A DNA stretch of 17,708 nucleotides from JANNXQ01 sp031425095 (GCA_031425095.1 JANPIS010000402.1:1-17708); one strand, 5' to 3'. Counted from the stretch's first letter, positions 8,546 to 16,344 are shown. Program-made: numbers and translations. The notes: generated by a model from the letters alone, not told the origin.

Positions 8546-8981
8546 ATTAATTTGTTATCGAGGTATGGATGTTTGCGTTGCTGGCGAAGCGCACGGTCGG
8601 TGCACAGATCGTCCTGCGAGATCCCATGGGATTCGCCTTCGGAAAACTTCGCCGGGTGCAGCAGGTGGCGCCGTAAGGCTGGTGCGTCCCTCACAGCCGT
8701 CCAGCGCGCGGGCCAGAGCCGCTGCCACGCCAGGACAAGGCGGCCGAACTTTGAGCAGGAGGGAGAAGATTCCACTCGGGTCGGCCACGGGCTGAGGGAT
8801 GAATCAAGCGCATCGAAGCCCTTGGAGCACCCTGCTGCCGCGGGGGAGCTAAGCTACGGCAGGCGGTTGGGCAAGGTGAAACTTCGTGCCGGCGAAGGAA
8901 TTGCACCCTCTTCTCGTCCCCTTGGGCTTCCGACAGCTCGGCTGGCTGGCACGCTGGCGGGCGAAAGGCATACGATAGGCC
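8546..8981. other. 436-bp non-coding stretch between divergent genes
   Basis: This gap separates the divergent RRM and DUF486 genes and must hold both promoters. Short open frames cross it in several frames but resemble no protein. Visible structure: a perfect 12-bp palindrome ATCCCATGGGAT at 8621-8632; a hairpin pairing CTGCCG (8835-8840) with CGGCAG (8857-8862); a hairpin CTTCG/CGAAG at 8882-8897. I looked for RNase P, tmRNA, SRP RNA and common riboswitch signatures on both strands and did not recognise any. A long leader or small RNA remains possible. Confidence 0.4.
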
Positions 8982-9332
8982 ATGCCTAGTTCCAGCGCCA
9001 TCGCAGCCACGATCTCCCTGCTCACTTTCTCCAATCTCTTCATGAGCTTTGCCTGGTATGGGCATCTCAAGACGCTCGGGCATCGCGCTTGGTACGTGGC
9101 GGCGCTGGTGAGTTGGGGCATCGCGCTCTTTGAATATCTGCTCCAGGTCCCGGCGAATCGGATCGGCTACACCGTGCTCTCCCTGCCGCAGCTCAAGATC
9201 GCGCAGGAGGTGATCACGCTCGCGGTCTTTGTCCCGTTCGCCGTGCTCTACATGGGTCAGCCGCTAAAGCTCGACTTCCTGTGGGCCGGATTGTGCCTGC
9301 TCGGGGCGGTCTATTTCATCTTCCGCTCCTGA
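8982..9332 (+). CDS. DUF486 (DMT_6) family membrane protein (116 aa)
   Basis: Small, very hydrophobic protein with four predicted membrane helices (about residues 7-27, 37-54, 71-91 and 97-114). The pattern SNLFMSFAWYGHLK followed by FEYLLQVPANRIGY and the C-terminal GQPLKLDFLWAGLCLLGAVYF, quoted here as separate pieces, matches the DUF486 family, distantly related to drug/metabolite transporters of the EmrE/DMT type. No substrate is established for this family. The ATG at 8982 gives the full family length; GAAAGG lies about 14 nt upstream. It converges on hisD with a gap of only 17 bp. Confidence 0.85.
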   Translation: MPSSSAIAATISLLTFSNLFMSFAWYGHLKTLGHRAWYVAALVSWGIALFEYLLQVPANRIGYTVLSLPQLKIAQEVITLAVFVPFAVLYMGQPLKLDFLWAGLCLLGAVYFIFRS

Positions 9333-9349
9333 AATCGCAAAGCGGCTGC

Positions 9350-10618
9350 TTAGTCGAAACGAATCGTCGCGCTGCGGGCGTGGGCGTCGAGGCCCTCGAC
9401 TTCGCCGAACTTCGCGATCGTCTTCACGGATTTCCTGAGGGACTTCGCATCCAGCTTCACCACGCTGGTGCGCCGCTGAAACATGTCGGCCGTCAGCCCT
9501 GGAAAGGATTTGCCCGCGCCGCCCGTCGGCAGCGTGTGGCTCGGTCCCGCGACGAAGTCGCCCGCCGCCACTGGACTGTAGCCGCCGACGAAGATCGCAC
9601 CCGACGTGCGGATCTCCGCCGCGATCTTCGCATCATCCTTCGTGACGAGGGAAAGATGCTCGGGCGCAAAATCATTCGCAATCGCGACGGCGTCCTTGAG
9701 CGACTTGACGAGGATCAGCGCCGCGTCTTTTTCCAGCACCGGCGCGAGGTGATCCTGCCGGCTGAGCGTGGCAAGCTGGCGCGCGATCTCCTGTTCGACG
9801 CGCTTGAGCAGCGCGGCGGAGTTCGTCACGAAAAGGATCGCGCTATTCTTCCCGTGCTCGGCCTGTGCGAGCAGGTCCGCGGCGATCCACGCGGCGTTCG
9901 CGCTGGCGTCGGCGAGCACGAGGATCTCGCTCGGCCCCGGCAGCAGATCGATCGCGACCTGACCGAAGACCTGACGCTTCGCTTCGACGACATACGCGTT
10001 TCCCGGGCCGAAGATCTTCTGCACCGGACGAATGCTCGCCGTCCCGTAAGCCAGCGCCGCGATCGCCTGTGCGCCGCCGATGCGATAGACCTCGGTCGCA
10101 CCCGCGACGCGCAGCGCGTGCAGCAGCGCATCGTTGACCTTCCCATCGCGATCCGACGGCGTCGTCACGACGATCTCCGGGCAGCCCGCGGCCTGCGCGA
10201 GGGTGCAGGTCATGATCGCGGTGGAGACCAGCGGCGCCGTCCCGCCGGGCACGTAGATGCCGACACGTTGGAAAGGATCGAAGCGCTCCCCGACGAGCCC
10301 GCCCTGCGCGTTCTTCATCGTCCAGCTTTTGCGGAGGCTCTTCTTCGCAAAGGCGAACACGTTGGCGTGCGCCTCGCGGATCGCCGCGCGGGTCGCGGGC
10401 TCGACATTCGGCATTGCGGTCACGCGCAGTTCGCGAGGCTTCAGTTTTGGTCCTCCGAAGCGCTCCGTGAATCTTAGCAGCGCCGCATCGCCCTCTGCCC
10501 GAATGGCGGCGATCACTTCCCGGACGGTCTCCAAAACCTGCGGGTGAGGCTCGGCGTTGCGCTTGAGCGCAGCGAGTGAGCGAGCGAAATCAGCGTCGGT
10601 ATGGCGGAGGATGCGCAT
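9350..10618 (-). CDS. hisD: Histidinol dehydrogenase (422 aa)
   Basis: HisD carries out the last two steps of histidine synthesis, oxidising L-histidinol to L-histidine with two NAD+. All key residues align with E. coli HisD at a constant offset: zinc ligands Gln252 and His255 in QAEHGKNS, Asp354 in AAGDFVAG and His413 near the C-terminus; catalytic Glu320-His321 in APEHLSL; His361 in SHTLPTGG. The signature RVGIYVPGGTAPLVSTA lies at 118-134. Length is normal. The ATG at 10618 fits the family N-terminus; no Shine-Dalgarno is visible, and the leader overlaps a heptamer tract. No other his genes lie in the window, so the histidine genes are scattered in this genome. Confidence 0.97.
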   Translation of the reverse strand: MRILRHTDADFARSLAALKRNAEPHPQVLETVREVIAAIRAEGDAALLRFTERFGGPKLKPRELRVTAMPNVEPATRAAIREAHANVFAFAKKSLRKSWTMKNAQGGLVGERFDPFQRVGIYVPGGTAPLVSTAIMTCTLAQAAGCPEIVVTTPSDRDGKVNDALLHALRVAGATEVYRIGGAQAIAALAYGTASIRPVQKIFGPGNAYVVEAKRQVFGQVAIDLLPGPSEILVLADASANAAWIAADLLAQAEHGKNSAILFVTNSAALLKRVEQEIARQLATLSRQDHLAPVLEKDAALILVKSLKDAVAIANDFAPEHLSLVTKDDAKIAAEIRTSGAIFVGGYSPVAAGDFVAGPSHTLPTGGAGKSFPGLTADMFQRRTSVVKLDAKSLRKSVKTIAKFGEVEGLDAHARSATIRFD

Positions 10619-10626
10619 GGGGAAGT

Positions 10627-10647
10627 TGAGTGAGTAGCCAGTAGTTT
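10627..10647 (+). repeat. Heptamer tract upstream of hisD
   Basis: Three 7-bp units (TGAGTGA, then GTAGCCA and GTAGTTT) lie just upstream of the hisD start, in its presumed leader on the minus strand. They share the 7-bp period and purine/GT-rich strand of the other gap repeats in this window but are more divergent. Confidence 0.35.
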
Positions 10648-10725
10648 ACGCGCCGACAACACCGGCGGCTGCGACTGCCATTCGCCACACGCCTCAACAC
10701 CGCCGTGGACCACTCTCCGCGGGGC

Positions 10726-11310
10726 TCACGGCTGGCCGCAGAACTTGAAGAAGAACATCTCCGCGGCGTTGTCCTGCGCGTAGTAGAGCTTCAGCGCGCC
10801 ATCCCGCGACTTCACATCGCTCTTCACCGCGCAGCTTGCCCGCCGGCAGTGGATCTGATGCACGCCGAGCGTGTCGCCGGCATAAAGCTCGCCCCATACT
10901 TCCGCGCGGATCGCGGTCTTCGCCCGGGCGACGATCAGTTCGGATAAAGGCTGATGTTCGTAAGCTTCGTACTTCAGCCCGAGTTGGATATCGATCACGG
11001 CGTAGTCGAGGCCGTTCACTTCCTCGAGATTCGTCGGCGGACGCTCCGTCCATGTGGAAGTCATGATGGCCACGCGCACGCGCGAATCGAAGCCCGCGTC
11101 GCGATTGAACCGCGAGAGTGTATTGATCGCGCAGCGCAGGCGACCGAACGGCGGCGCTTCAATCGTGATCCAAACGTGGTCGTTGCGGAGCGGGTCTTCG
11201 GTCTGCTCGACTTCCACGGCGTAGGGCACGCCGACCACGTGAACGAACTTCGGTGGAGAGTTGCGGATGCGCTCGAAGAGGAGTGCGCGTGCGTCTGCTT
11301 TACGACCCAT
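10726..11310 (-). CDS. Unrecognised protein encoded with the deoxyhypusine-synthase-like gene (194 aa)
   Basis: I do not recognise a family. The protein is soluble, with no signal peptide or membrane segment. It looks like a mixed alpha/beta fold: a basic N-terminal helix (about 1-18), beta-rich segments with VHVVGVPYAVEVE and DHVWITIEAPPFGR, a helical stretch near 120-140, and a short Cys/His cluster HQIHCRRASC at about 151-160 that could bind metal (speculative). Its ATG lies within the end of the upstream gene (11-nt overlap), so the two are almost certainly cotranscribed and probably coupled. Conserved-looking, low-repeat composition suggests a real gene. A function linked to the neighbouring polyamine-type enzyme is inference from context only. 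Confidence 0.75.
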   Translation of the reverse strand: MGRKADARALLFERIRNSPPKFVHVVGVPYAVEVEQTEDPLRNDHVWITIEAPPFGRLRCAINTLSRFNRDAGFDSRVRVAIMTSTWTERPPTNLEEVNGLDYAVIDIQLGLKYEAYEHQPLSELIVARAKTAIRAEVWGELYAGDTLGVHQIHCRRASCAVKSDVKSRDGALKLYYAQDNAAEMFFFKFCGQP

Positions 11311-12478
11311 TGCGTTTGGTGCCTGTCACGGACCGGCCCGAGCGTCCACGCTTCGGCTTGGAGATGTCGGTCCGGTGTTCGATTTTCTCGACCCGCCCGT
11401 GTTTGAAATACTGCTCGCGCAGCTTCGCGTAGAGCGCGTCGCGGCGGGCGTAGAGCCGCTTGAGCTTGCGGGGCTTCGCCTTGCTCAGCGCATACGCAGT
11501 GATGATCGGCAGCGTGATCGTGGAATCTGCGTAGCAGACGACGCAGTCGGGCAGATTCTCCGGATCGATCTTGCCCCAGCTCACCGCTTCGCCGGGCGTC
11601 GCGCCGCTCAGGCCGCCGGTGTCCGGTCGCGCGTCGGTGCATTGCAGGAAGTAATCGTGGCCACGCTCTTCGATGCCCATGACTTCCTGGATCTGCGGCT
11701 CGGTCTGGAGCATGAAGTTCTTCGGCGAGCCGCCACCGAGGATGAACACACTCGAAGTCGCACCGCTCGATTTCGCGCCATAGACGATCGCGGCGGTCTG
11801 GTTCACATCGCGGTTCACATCCATGCACAGCCGCGCATCCCGCAACGACATGGCCGCGACATTCATCCCGATGGAGCTGTCTCCCGGAGAGCTGGTGAAA
11901 ATAGGCACGCCATAGCGATACGCAGCGCTCAGCACGCTGGTCTCACGCAGCCCCAGTTTTTTTTCCCGCTCATTCACGTAACGCCCGAGCAGGTAGTGGA
12001 ATTCATCGGTGCCCATCGAGCGTTGGAACTCCGGCCCCTGAATCGCCTGCCGCACGAAGGCATCGGTATCGAGCAGCACATCGTAATCGAAGAGCACATC
12101 GTAGATCCGGATCACGCCTTCACGCCGAAGCTCCACGTCATCCAGGAAAGGCGAGCCGGCATAGAGCGCCATGCCCAGGCCGTAGTGAAGGTCGTGATAG
12201 AGATTCGCTCCCGTAGAAATGATCCAATCCACGAACCCAGCCTTCATCAGCGGAATGATCGCGGACTTGCCGAGCCCCGCGGGCGTGAGCGCGCCGGTGA
12301 GGGACATGCCGACGGTGCCATCCCCGGCGATCATCTTCTCGGAGAAGAGCCGGCAGGCCTCGGCGAGGCGGCCGCCGTTGTAGGCCTTGAACGCGGTGTC
12401 GATGAGGTCGGTCACCTTCATCCCTTTGCGAATCGGCCCCGGCATGAGGCGCGGGAACTTTTTGTTGAGCGAGGACAT
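11300..12478 (-). CDS. Deoxyhypusine-synthase-like protein (392 aa), probable polyamine enzyme
   Basis: Member of the deoxyhypusine/homospermidine synthase family, which uses NAD+ to move an aminobutyl group from spermidine or putrescine through an enzyme-lysine imine. The active-site block EAVSWGKI is present, with the presumed imine-forming Lys303. Other family blocks are visible: TGALTPAGLG (61-70), ISTGANLYHDLHYGLG (87-102), FTSSPGDSSIG (194-204), and LGGGSPKNF (247-255) followed by the TDARPDTGGLSGA segment (281-293). Bacteria lack eIF5A, so the eukaryotic substrate is not available; family knowledge points to homospermidine or another polyamine as product. The C-terminus carries a basic tail (about 365-392). 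The ATG at 12478 lacks a clear ribosome binding site. The gene overlaps the following unknown gene by 11 nt and diverges from panC across 127 bp. Confidence 0.92.
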   Translation of the reverse strand: MSSLNKKFPRLMPGPIRKGMKVTDLIDTAFKAYNGGRLAEACRLFSEKMIAGDGTVGMSLTGALTPAGLGKSAIIPLMKAGFVDWIISTGANLYHDLHYGLGMALYAGSPFLDDVELRREGVIRIYDVLFDYDVLLDTDAFVRQAIQGPEFQRSMGTDEFHYLLGRYVNEREKKLGLRETSVLSAAYRYGVPIFTSSPGDSSIGMNVAAMSLRDARLCMDVNRDVNQTAAIVYGAKSSGATSSVFILGGGSPKNFMLQTEPQIQEVMGIEERGHDYFLQCTDARPDTGGLSGATPGEAVSWGKIDPENLPDCVVCYADSTITLPIITAYALSKAKPRKLKRLYARRDALYAKLREQYFKHGRVEKIEHRTDISKPKRGRSGRSVTGTKRNGS

Positions 12479-12490
12479 TTCGGGGTGGCG

Positions 12491-12518
12491 AGGCTAGCGC
12501 ATCGCGTCGAGCCGTCAA
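12491..12518 (-). promoter_or_regulatory. Candidate sigma-70 promoter for the deoxyhypusine-synthase-like gene
   Basis: Read on the minus strand, TTGACG (12513-12518) and TAGCCT (12491-12496) are spaced by 16 nt. The -35 match is good and the -10 match weak. Transcription would start only about 6-8 nt before the ATG at 12478, giving an almost leaderless mRNA. Confidence 0.25.
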
Positions 12519-12605
12519 CGTGCAGCGTCCAGTATTCGGCCCGCGCCAGCCCGCCGTGGCCGCGCTTGCCTTGGCGGCGGCGTCCCGGTAAGCACGCCTT
12601 CCCTT

Positions 12606-13448
12606 TTGAAAGTTCTCCGCTCCATCCCAGCCGCGATGGGTCACTGCCGCCGGGCTCCGGGGCCTGTCGTGCTCGTGCCGACCATGGGAGCTCTGCACGC
12701 CGGGCACACTGCCCTCATCGATCATGCACGGAAGCTCGCCGGAAAGAACGGCACAGTGGTCGTGAGCATCTTCGTGAACCCGACGCAGTTTGGCCCGAAG
12801 GAAGATCTCGCGCGGTATCCGCGCCCGTTCGCGGCAGATCGGAAATTGTGCGCAGCGCATGGCGTGGACGTGATCTTTCATCCGACCGCGGACGCGATGT
12901 ACGCGCAGGGCTACTCCACCTTTGTGGAGGAGAGCGCGGTGAGTGCGCCGCTCTGCGGCGCTTCGCGGCCAGGGCATTTCCGCGGCGTGTGCACGGTCGT
13001 GCTGAAGCTCTTCCAGATCGTCGCGCCGGAGATGGCGGTCTTTGGGCTGAAGGACTACCAGCAATGCGCGGTGATTCGTCGTATGGTCCGCGATCTGAAT
13101 CTGCCCGTGCGGATCGTGCCGGTCGCGACCGTACGCGAGCCGGATGGCCTCGCGCTCAGCTCGCGCAATCGCTACCTCTCCGCGGAAGAGCGGGCGCAGG
13201 CTCCGGTGCTGCGTCGCGCCTTGCTGGCGGCGCAGGCCGCGCATCGCGCCGGAGAAAAGAGCGCGGATCGGCTCCGGCAGAAGCTCGTCGCGACGATCGC
13301 CACCGCTCCCCTCGCCCGCATCGATTACGCGGAGATCGCCGACGCCGACACATTGCGCCCGGTGCGCACGGCGGAACGAAATACCGTCATGGCGCTCGCC
13401 GTCTTCTTTGGAAAAACCCGGCTCATCGACAACCTCGTGCTGAAATGA
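12606..13448 (+). CDS. panC: Pantothenate synthetase (280 aa)
   Basis: PanC joins pantoate and beta-alanine using ATP to give pantothenate, the precursor of coenzyme A. Class-I-synthetase-like signatures are intact: VPTMGALHAGH at 24-34 with the HxGH histidines at 31 and 34, VNPTQFGPKEDLARYPR at about 58-73, FGLKDYQQ at 146-153, and the KMSKS-like ALSSRNRYLS at 183-192. Length is normal. The start is a TTG at 12606; the next Met (residue 11) would trim the first strand, so TTG fits better. No obvious Shine-Dalgarno. Its TGA overlaps the nadB ATG (ATGA), indicating a panC-nadB operon that pairs two cofactor pathways drawing on aspartate: beta-alanine derives from aspartate, and NadB oxidises it. 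Confidence 0.95.
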   Translation: MKVLRSIPAAMGHCRRAPGPVVLVPTMGALHAGHTALIDHARKLAGKNGTVVVSIFVNPTQFGPKEDLARYPRPFAADRKLCAAHGVDVIFHPTADAMYAQGYSTFVEESAVSAPLCGASRPGHFRGVCTVVLKLFQIVAPEMAVFGLKDYQQCAVIRRMVRDLNLPVRIVPVATVREPDGLALSSRNRYLSAEERAQAPVLRRALLAAQAAHRAGEKSADRLRQKLVATIATAPLARIDYAEIADADTLRPVRTAERNTVMALAVFFGKTRLIDNLVLK

Positions 13449-15037
13449 GGCGTTACGATTTCGTCGTCATCGGCAGCGGGATCGCCGGGCTGAGCTTTGC
13501 GCTGAAAGCCGCCGCGCACGGCCGCGTAGCGATCATCACCAAGCGCAACCGCTCCGAATCGAACACCAACTACGCGCAGGGCGGCATCGCCTGTGTGACG
13601 AGTGCGGAAGACACCTTCGAGCTGCACATCCGCGACACGCTCGAAGCCGGCGCCGGCCTCTGCGACGAGGGCGTGGTCCGGCGCATCGTGACCGATGGTC
13701 CCGCGCGGATTCAGGAGCTCATCGGGATCGGCGTGCATTTCGACGAGCGCGCGGACGGCTCCCACCAGCCGGAACTCGCCAAGGAAGGCGGCCACTCGAA
13801 GCGGCGCATTTTGCACGCGAAGGACATGACCGGGCGCGAGATCGAGCGCGCCCTGCTCGCCGCGGTCGCCGCGCACCCGGAGATCGACGTCCTGGAGAAT
13901 CACATCGCCGTCGATCTGATCACCCGCGCCAAGCTCGGGCTGCCGGGCGAAGACCGTTGCGTGGGCGTTTACGTGCTGAACGAAGCGGCCGGCGCCGTCC
14001 TCGCATTGCGCACCGACCGCGTGATCCTCGCCACCGGAGGCTGTGGAAAGGTGTACCTGTACACCACGAACCCAGCGATCGCGACGGGCGACGGCGTGGC
14101 CATGGCGTGGCGAGCCGGCGCGTCCGTGGCGAACATGGAGTTCATCCAGTTTCACCCCACGTGCCTCTACCACCCCGAGGCGCGCGGTCTCCTCATCTCC
14201 GAGGCGGTGCGCGGTGAAGGTGCACGGCTCATCGACGCCCAGGGCCGCACCTTCATGGAACGCTACGACAAGCGCCGCGAGCTCGCCCCACGCGATATCG
14301 TCGCCCGCGCGATCGACGCCGAAATGAAGCGCACCGGTGCGCGCTGCGTCTTCCTCGACATCTCCCATAAGCCCGCCGACGTCATCCGCGACCGCTTCCC
14401 CGGCATTCACCAGATGTGCCTCCAGCACGGCATCGACATGACCCGCGATCCGATCCCGGTCGTGCCAGCGGCGCATTACCAGTGCGGTGGCGTGCTCACC
14501 GACGAGAACGGCGCTTCCACGCTCCCCGGCCTCCACGCGATCGGCGAGGTCGGCTGCACCGGGCTGCATGGCGCGAATCGGCTGGCCAGCAACAGCCTGC
14601 TGGAAGCCGTGGTCCTCGCCCACCGTTGCATCGAGTCGATCACCAGCGCACCTGCCGCGGCGGCGACGAGCGGCGTCACCGAACTCCCTGCATGGGTCAG
14701 CGGCGAAGCCCACGACCTGGATGAACTCGTGGTCATCTACCACAACTGGGACGAAATCCGCCGGCTGATGTGGGACTACGTCGGCATCGTCCGGACGAAC
14801 AAACGCCTCCAGCGCGCCGCCGCCCGGTTGCGGCATCTGGAGGAGGAAGTGCGGGAGTTTTACTGGAACTTCAAGGTCACGACCGACCTCCTCGAACTGC
14901 GCAACCTCTGCACCGTCGCCTCCGTGATCGTCGCCAGCGCCCTCCAGCGGCGGGAAAGTCGTGGGCTGCACTACACACTCGACTATCTGGACTCAGACGA
15001 ATCCTACCGGCAAAATACGGTCCTGCGGAAGGCGTAG
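13445..15037 (+). CDS. nadB: L-aspartate oxidase (530 aa)
   Basis: NadB is a flavoenzyme that oxidises L-aspartate to iminoaspartate, the first step of de novo NAD synthesis; NadA then makes quinolinate. The FAD-binding GSGIAG lies at 10-15 and NTNYAQGGIA at 40-49. Substrate-site residues align with E. coli NadB at a constant offset of seven: Glu114, Ser252 (Thr in E. coli), Glu253, His237, Arg283, His344 and Arg379. These support aspartate oxidase rather than succinate dehydrogenase. The C-terminal helical domain is complete. The frame is open far upstream (to 11261) across panC and antisense to its neighbour, but only the part from the ATG at 13445, which overlaps the panC stop, resembles the family. 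nadA and nadC are not in the window. Confidence 0.96.
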   Translation: MRRYDFVVIGSGIAGLSFALKAAAHGRVAIITKRNRSESNTNYAQGGIACVTSAEDTFELHIRDTLEAGAGLCDEGVVRRIVTDGPARIQELIGIGVHFDERADGSHQPELAKEGGHSKRRILHAKDMTGREIERALLAAVAAHPEIDVLENHIAVDLITRAKLGLPGEDRCVGVYVLNEAAGAVLALRTDRVILATGGCGKVYLYTTNPAIATGDGVAMAWRAGASVANMEFIQFHPTCLYHPEARGLLISEAVRGEGARLIDAQGRTFMERYDKRRELAPRDIVARAIDAEMKRTGARCVFLDISHKPADVIRDRFPGIHQMCLQHGIDMTRDPIPVVPAAHYQCGGVLTDENGASTLPGLHAIGEVGCTGLHGANRLASNSLLEAVVLAHRCIESITSAPAAAATSGVTELPAWVSGEAHDLDELVVIYHNWDEIRRLMWDYVGIVRTNKRLQRAAARLRHLEEEVREFYWNFKVTTDLLELRNLCTVASVIVASALQRRESRGLHYTLDYLDSDESYRQNTVLRKA

Positions 15038-15212
15038 CGCCCACTTCGGCAGCCCCGAACACCGGCCCTGGAGCCGGGCGGAAGTCCTTGAAACGCGCTC
15101 GACCTGAATCGGATGCGAATCCCTTTCCGTCAGAGACTTAGGCCATAAATCGGCCAGCTTCTTCCAGTGGCACCCGTGCTGCTTTGTCTCCATGCTGCGG
15201 CAGAAAAAGCCC

Positions 15213-15241
15213 TTGCGGCACTTTCCCAAGTCCCTTATAGC
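15213..15241 (+). promoter_or_regulatory. Candidate promoter for the secreted DPBB-like gene
   Basis: TTGCGG (15213-15218) and TATAGC (15236-15241) are spaced by 17 nt, about 18 nt before the ATG at 15260. Four of six bases match consensus in each box. The 222-bp gap after nadB makes an independent promoter likely, but this placement is tentative. Confidence 0.3.
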
Positions 15242-15259
15242 CCTGCCCCAACCGAGACC

Positions 15260-16216
15260 ATGAAAGTACCTCCGCTGATCGTCGGCCTCGTCCTGTCCCT
15301 TTTTGCTCCGTCCCTCGTGCCGGCAGCTCCGCCCTACCAGAGCAGCGCCGACTTTGAAAAGTATGCCCGCACGCTCCGGGAAAGCGCCCTGCTGAAGCTC
15401 GAGCCTCGCGTGCTCATGCCCACGACGGCCAGCCCCCTTTCCACCTCGGAGAAGTACCCGTGGAAGCGGAACATCGTCACGACCATCTTCTGGGTCGGCG
15501 AATCCGCGGCGCAGAACAATCCCGTCCACAACTACTCCAGCTCTTGGGACGTCGGTTGGGTGAACACCTTCGGCGGCTACGACAATCCCGACCCCCGCGC
15601 CCGCAAGCTGGATCCGCACACGGCCGACTATCGCCCGGCAAATTTTGTCCCCCGGCTCAATCCCTTCTACTTCGCCCTGCCCTACAACGATGTCTCCGGC
15701 GGTCGCCACAAGCCCGAGGCCAGCAAGGTCATCCCATGGTTCCGCGAAGCCTTCCGCGACGACGGCAAAACCGTACTCGAAGACCGGTGGATCTGCGTGA
15801 AGAACCGCTTCGGCAAGGAATGCTACGCCCAGTGGGCCGATTGCGGTCCCTTCCGCACCGATCACTGGCAATACGTCTTCGGTCCCGAGCGTCCCAAACC
15901 AAACCTGAACAAAGGTGCTGGCCTCGATGTCTCGCCGTCGGTGCGCGACTTCCTCGGTATCGCGGGCACCGACGTCACCGACTGGCGCTTCGTTGATTGG
16001 CGGGAAGTGCCACCGGGGCCATGGCGCCGCTACGGCGAAAACAATCACTGGGTCCAAAACGAGCGCCATCAACGGACCCGGGTGGCTCAGGCTGGCTCGC
16101 CTGCTCCGGCAACCGTGCCGACTTTGCCGAAACCTCCGGTTTTCGCGCCTCCTCCGGCACCAGTCTCCGCACCCTCGCCGAATCCGGCCGGTGGCCCTCG
16201 GGTGGACGCTCGCTGA
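15260..16216 (+). CDS. Secreted Trp-rich protein with a DPBB/RlpA-like segment (318 aa)
   Basis: I do not recognise a named family. The ATG at 15260 starts a clear Sec signal peptide (basic start, hydrophobic core, cleavage likely after VPAA near residue 23); the 31 in-frame codons upstream do not improve it. The mature part has a Trp/Tyr-rich region (about 66-150) with IFWVGE, SSSWDVGWVNTFGG and PFYFALPYND, then CVKNRFGKECYAQWADCGPF at 179-198 and GLDVSPSVRDFLG at 221-233. The pairing of D-x-GPF with a later (x)LDxSxxxxxxLG recalls the double-psi beta-barrel of RlpA-type lytic transglycosylases and expansins (GPF then IDLS then a helix), but the RlpA N-terminal motif is not evident. Cys180, Cys188 and Cys195 may form a disulfide. 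The last 40 residues form a Pro/Ala-rich tail, possibly cell-wall spanning. A periplasmic or surface role in cell-wall binding is inference. Confidence 0.75.
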   Translation: MKVPPLIVGLVLSLFAPSLVPAAPPYQSSADFEKYARTLRESALLKLEPRVLMPTTASPLSTSEKYPWKRNIVTTIFWVGESAAQNNPVHNYSSSWDVGWVNTFGGYDNPDPRARKLDPHTADYRPANFVPRLNPFYFALPYNDVSGGRHKPEASKVIPWFREAFRDDGKTVLEDRWICVKNRFGKECYAQWADCGPFRTDHWQYVFGPERPKPNLNKGAGLDVSPSVRDFLGIAGTDVTDWRFVDWREVPPGPWRRYGENNHWVQNERHQRTRVAQAGSPAPATVPTLPKPPVFAPPPAPVSAPSPNPAGGPRVDAR

Positions 16217-16226
16217 ACGGTTTCGA

Positions 16227-16254
16227 TGAGAGCTGAGGGTTGAGTGTTGAGCTC
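16227..16254 (+). repeat. Tandem heptamer tract (four TGAGNNN units)
   Basis: Four exactly adjacent 7-bp units beginning TGAG start at 16227, 16234, 16241 and 16248, just after the secreted-protein gene stop. An inverted partner tract lies at 16345-16372. The first ten bases of the second unit pair perfectly with 16363-16372, so the two tracts could also form a long stem around a loop of about 110 nt. Confidence 0.6.
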
Positions 16255-16344
16255 CGCGTCCCGAAGCTCCACCTTCGTTTCTCCGCCACCCGCTGAGAAA
16301 CATCGCTCCAGCACTGATCGGCGCACCCGTTTCGCTCCCGAGCG

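Noticed and set aside
8793..8806. Another heptamer pair (TGAGGGA, TGAATCA) in the large gap
   Set aside because: Only two units with four of seven bases shared; could be chance, so not counted with the other tracts.
8546..8981. RNase P RNA, tmRNA, SRP RNA or a cobalamin riboswitch in the large gap
   Set aside because: I looked for their conserved cores on both strands and found none; the GC-rich hairpins alone are not enough.
9333..9349. Bidirectional terminator between the DUF486 gene and hisD
   Set aside because: The 17-bp gap contains only a 4-bp stem (AAGC/GCTT) and no T run on either strand.
13325..14971. A 548-codon minus-strand open frame opposite nadB
   Set aside because: It mirrors NadB codons; the sense strand has all catalytic residues, so the antisense frame is a shadow.
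11261..15037. A 1258-codon plus-strand open frame
   Set aside because: Only the last 530 codons (from 13445) resemble a protein, NadB. The rest lies antisense to the deoxyhypusine-synthase-like gene and out of frame over panC, and reads as Arg/His-rich shadow sequence, as expected from high GC.
15062..15077. CCGGC/GCCGG hairpin after nadB as a terminator
   Set aside because: Only 5 bp of stem and no following T run; too weak to call in such GC-rich DNA.
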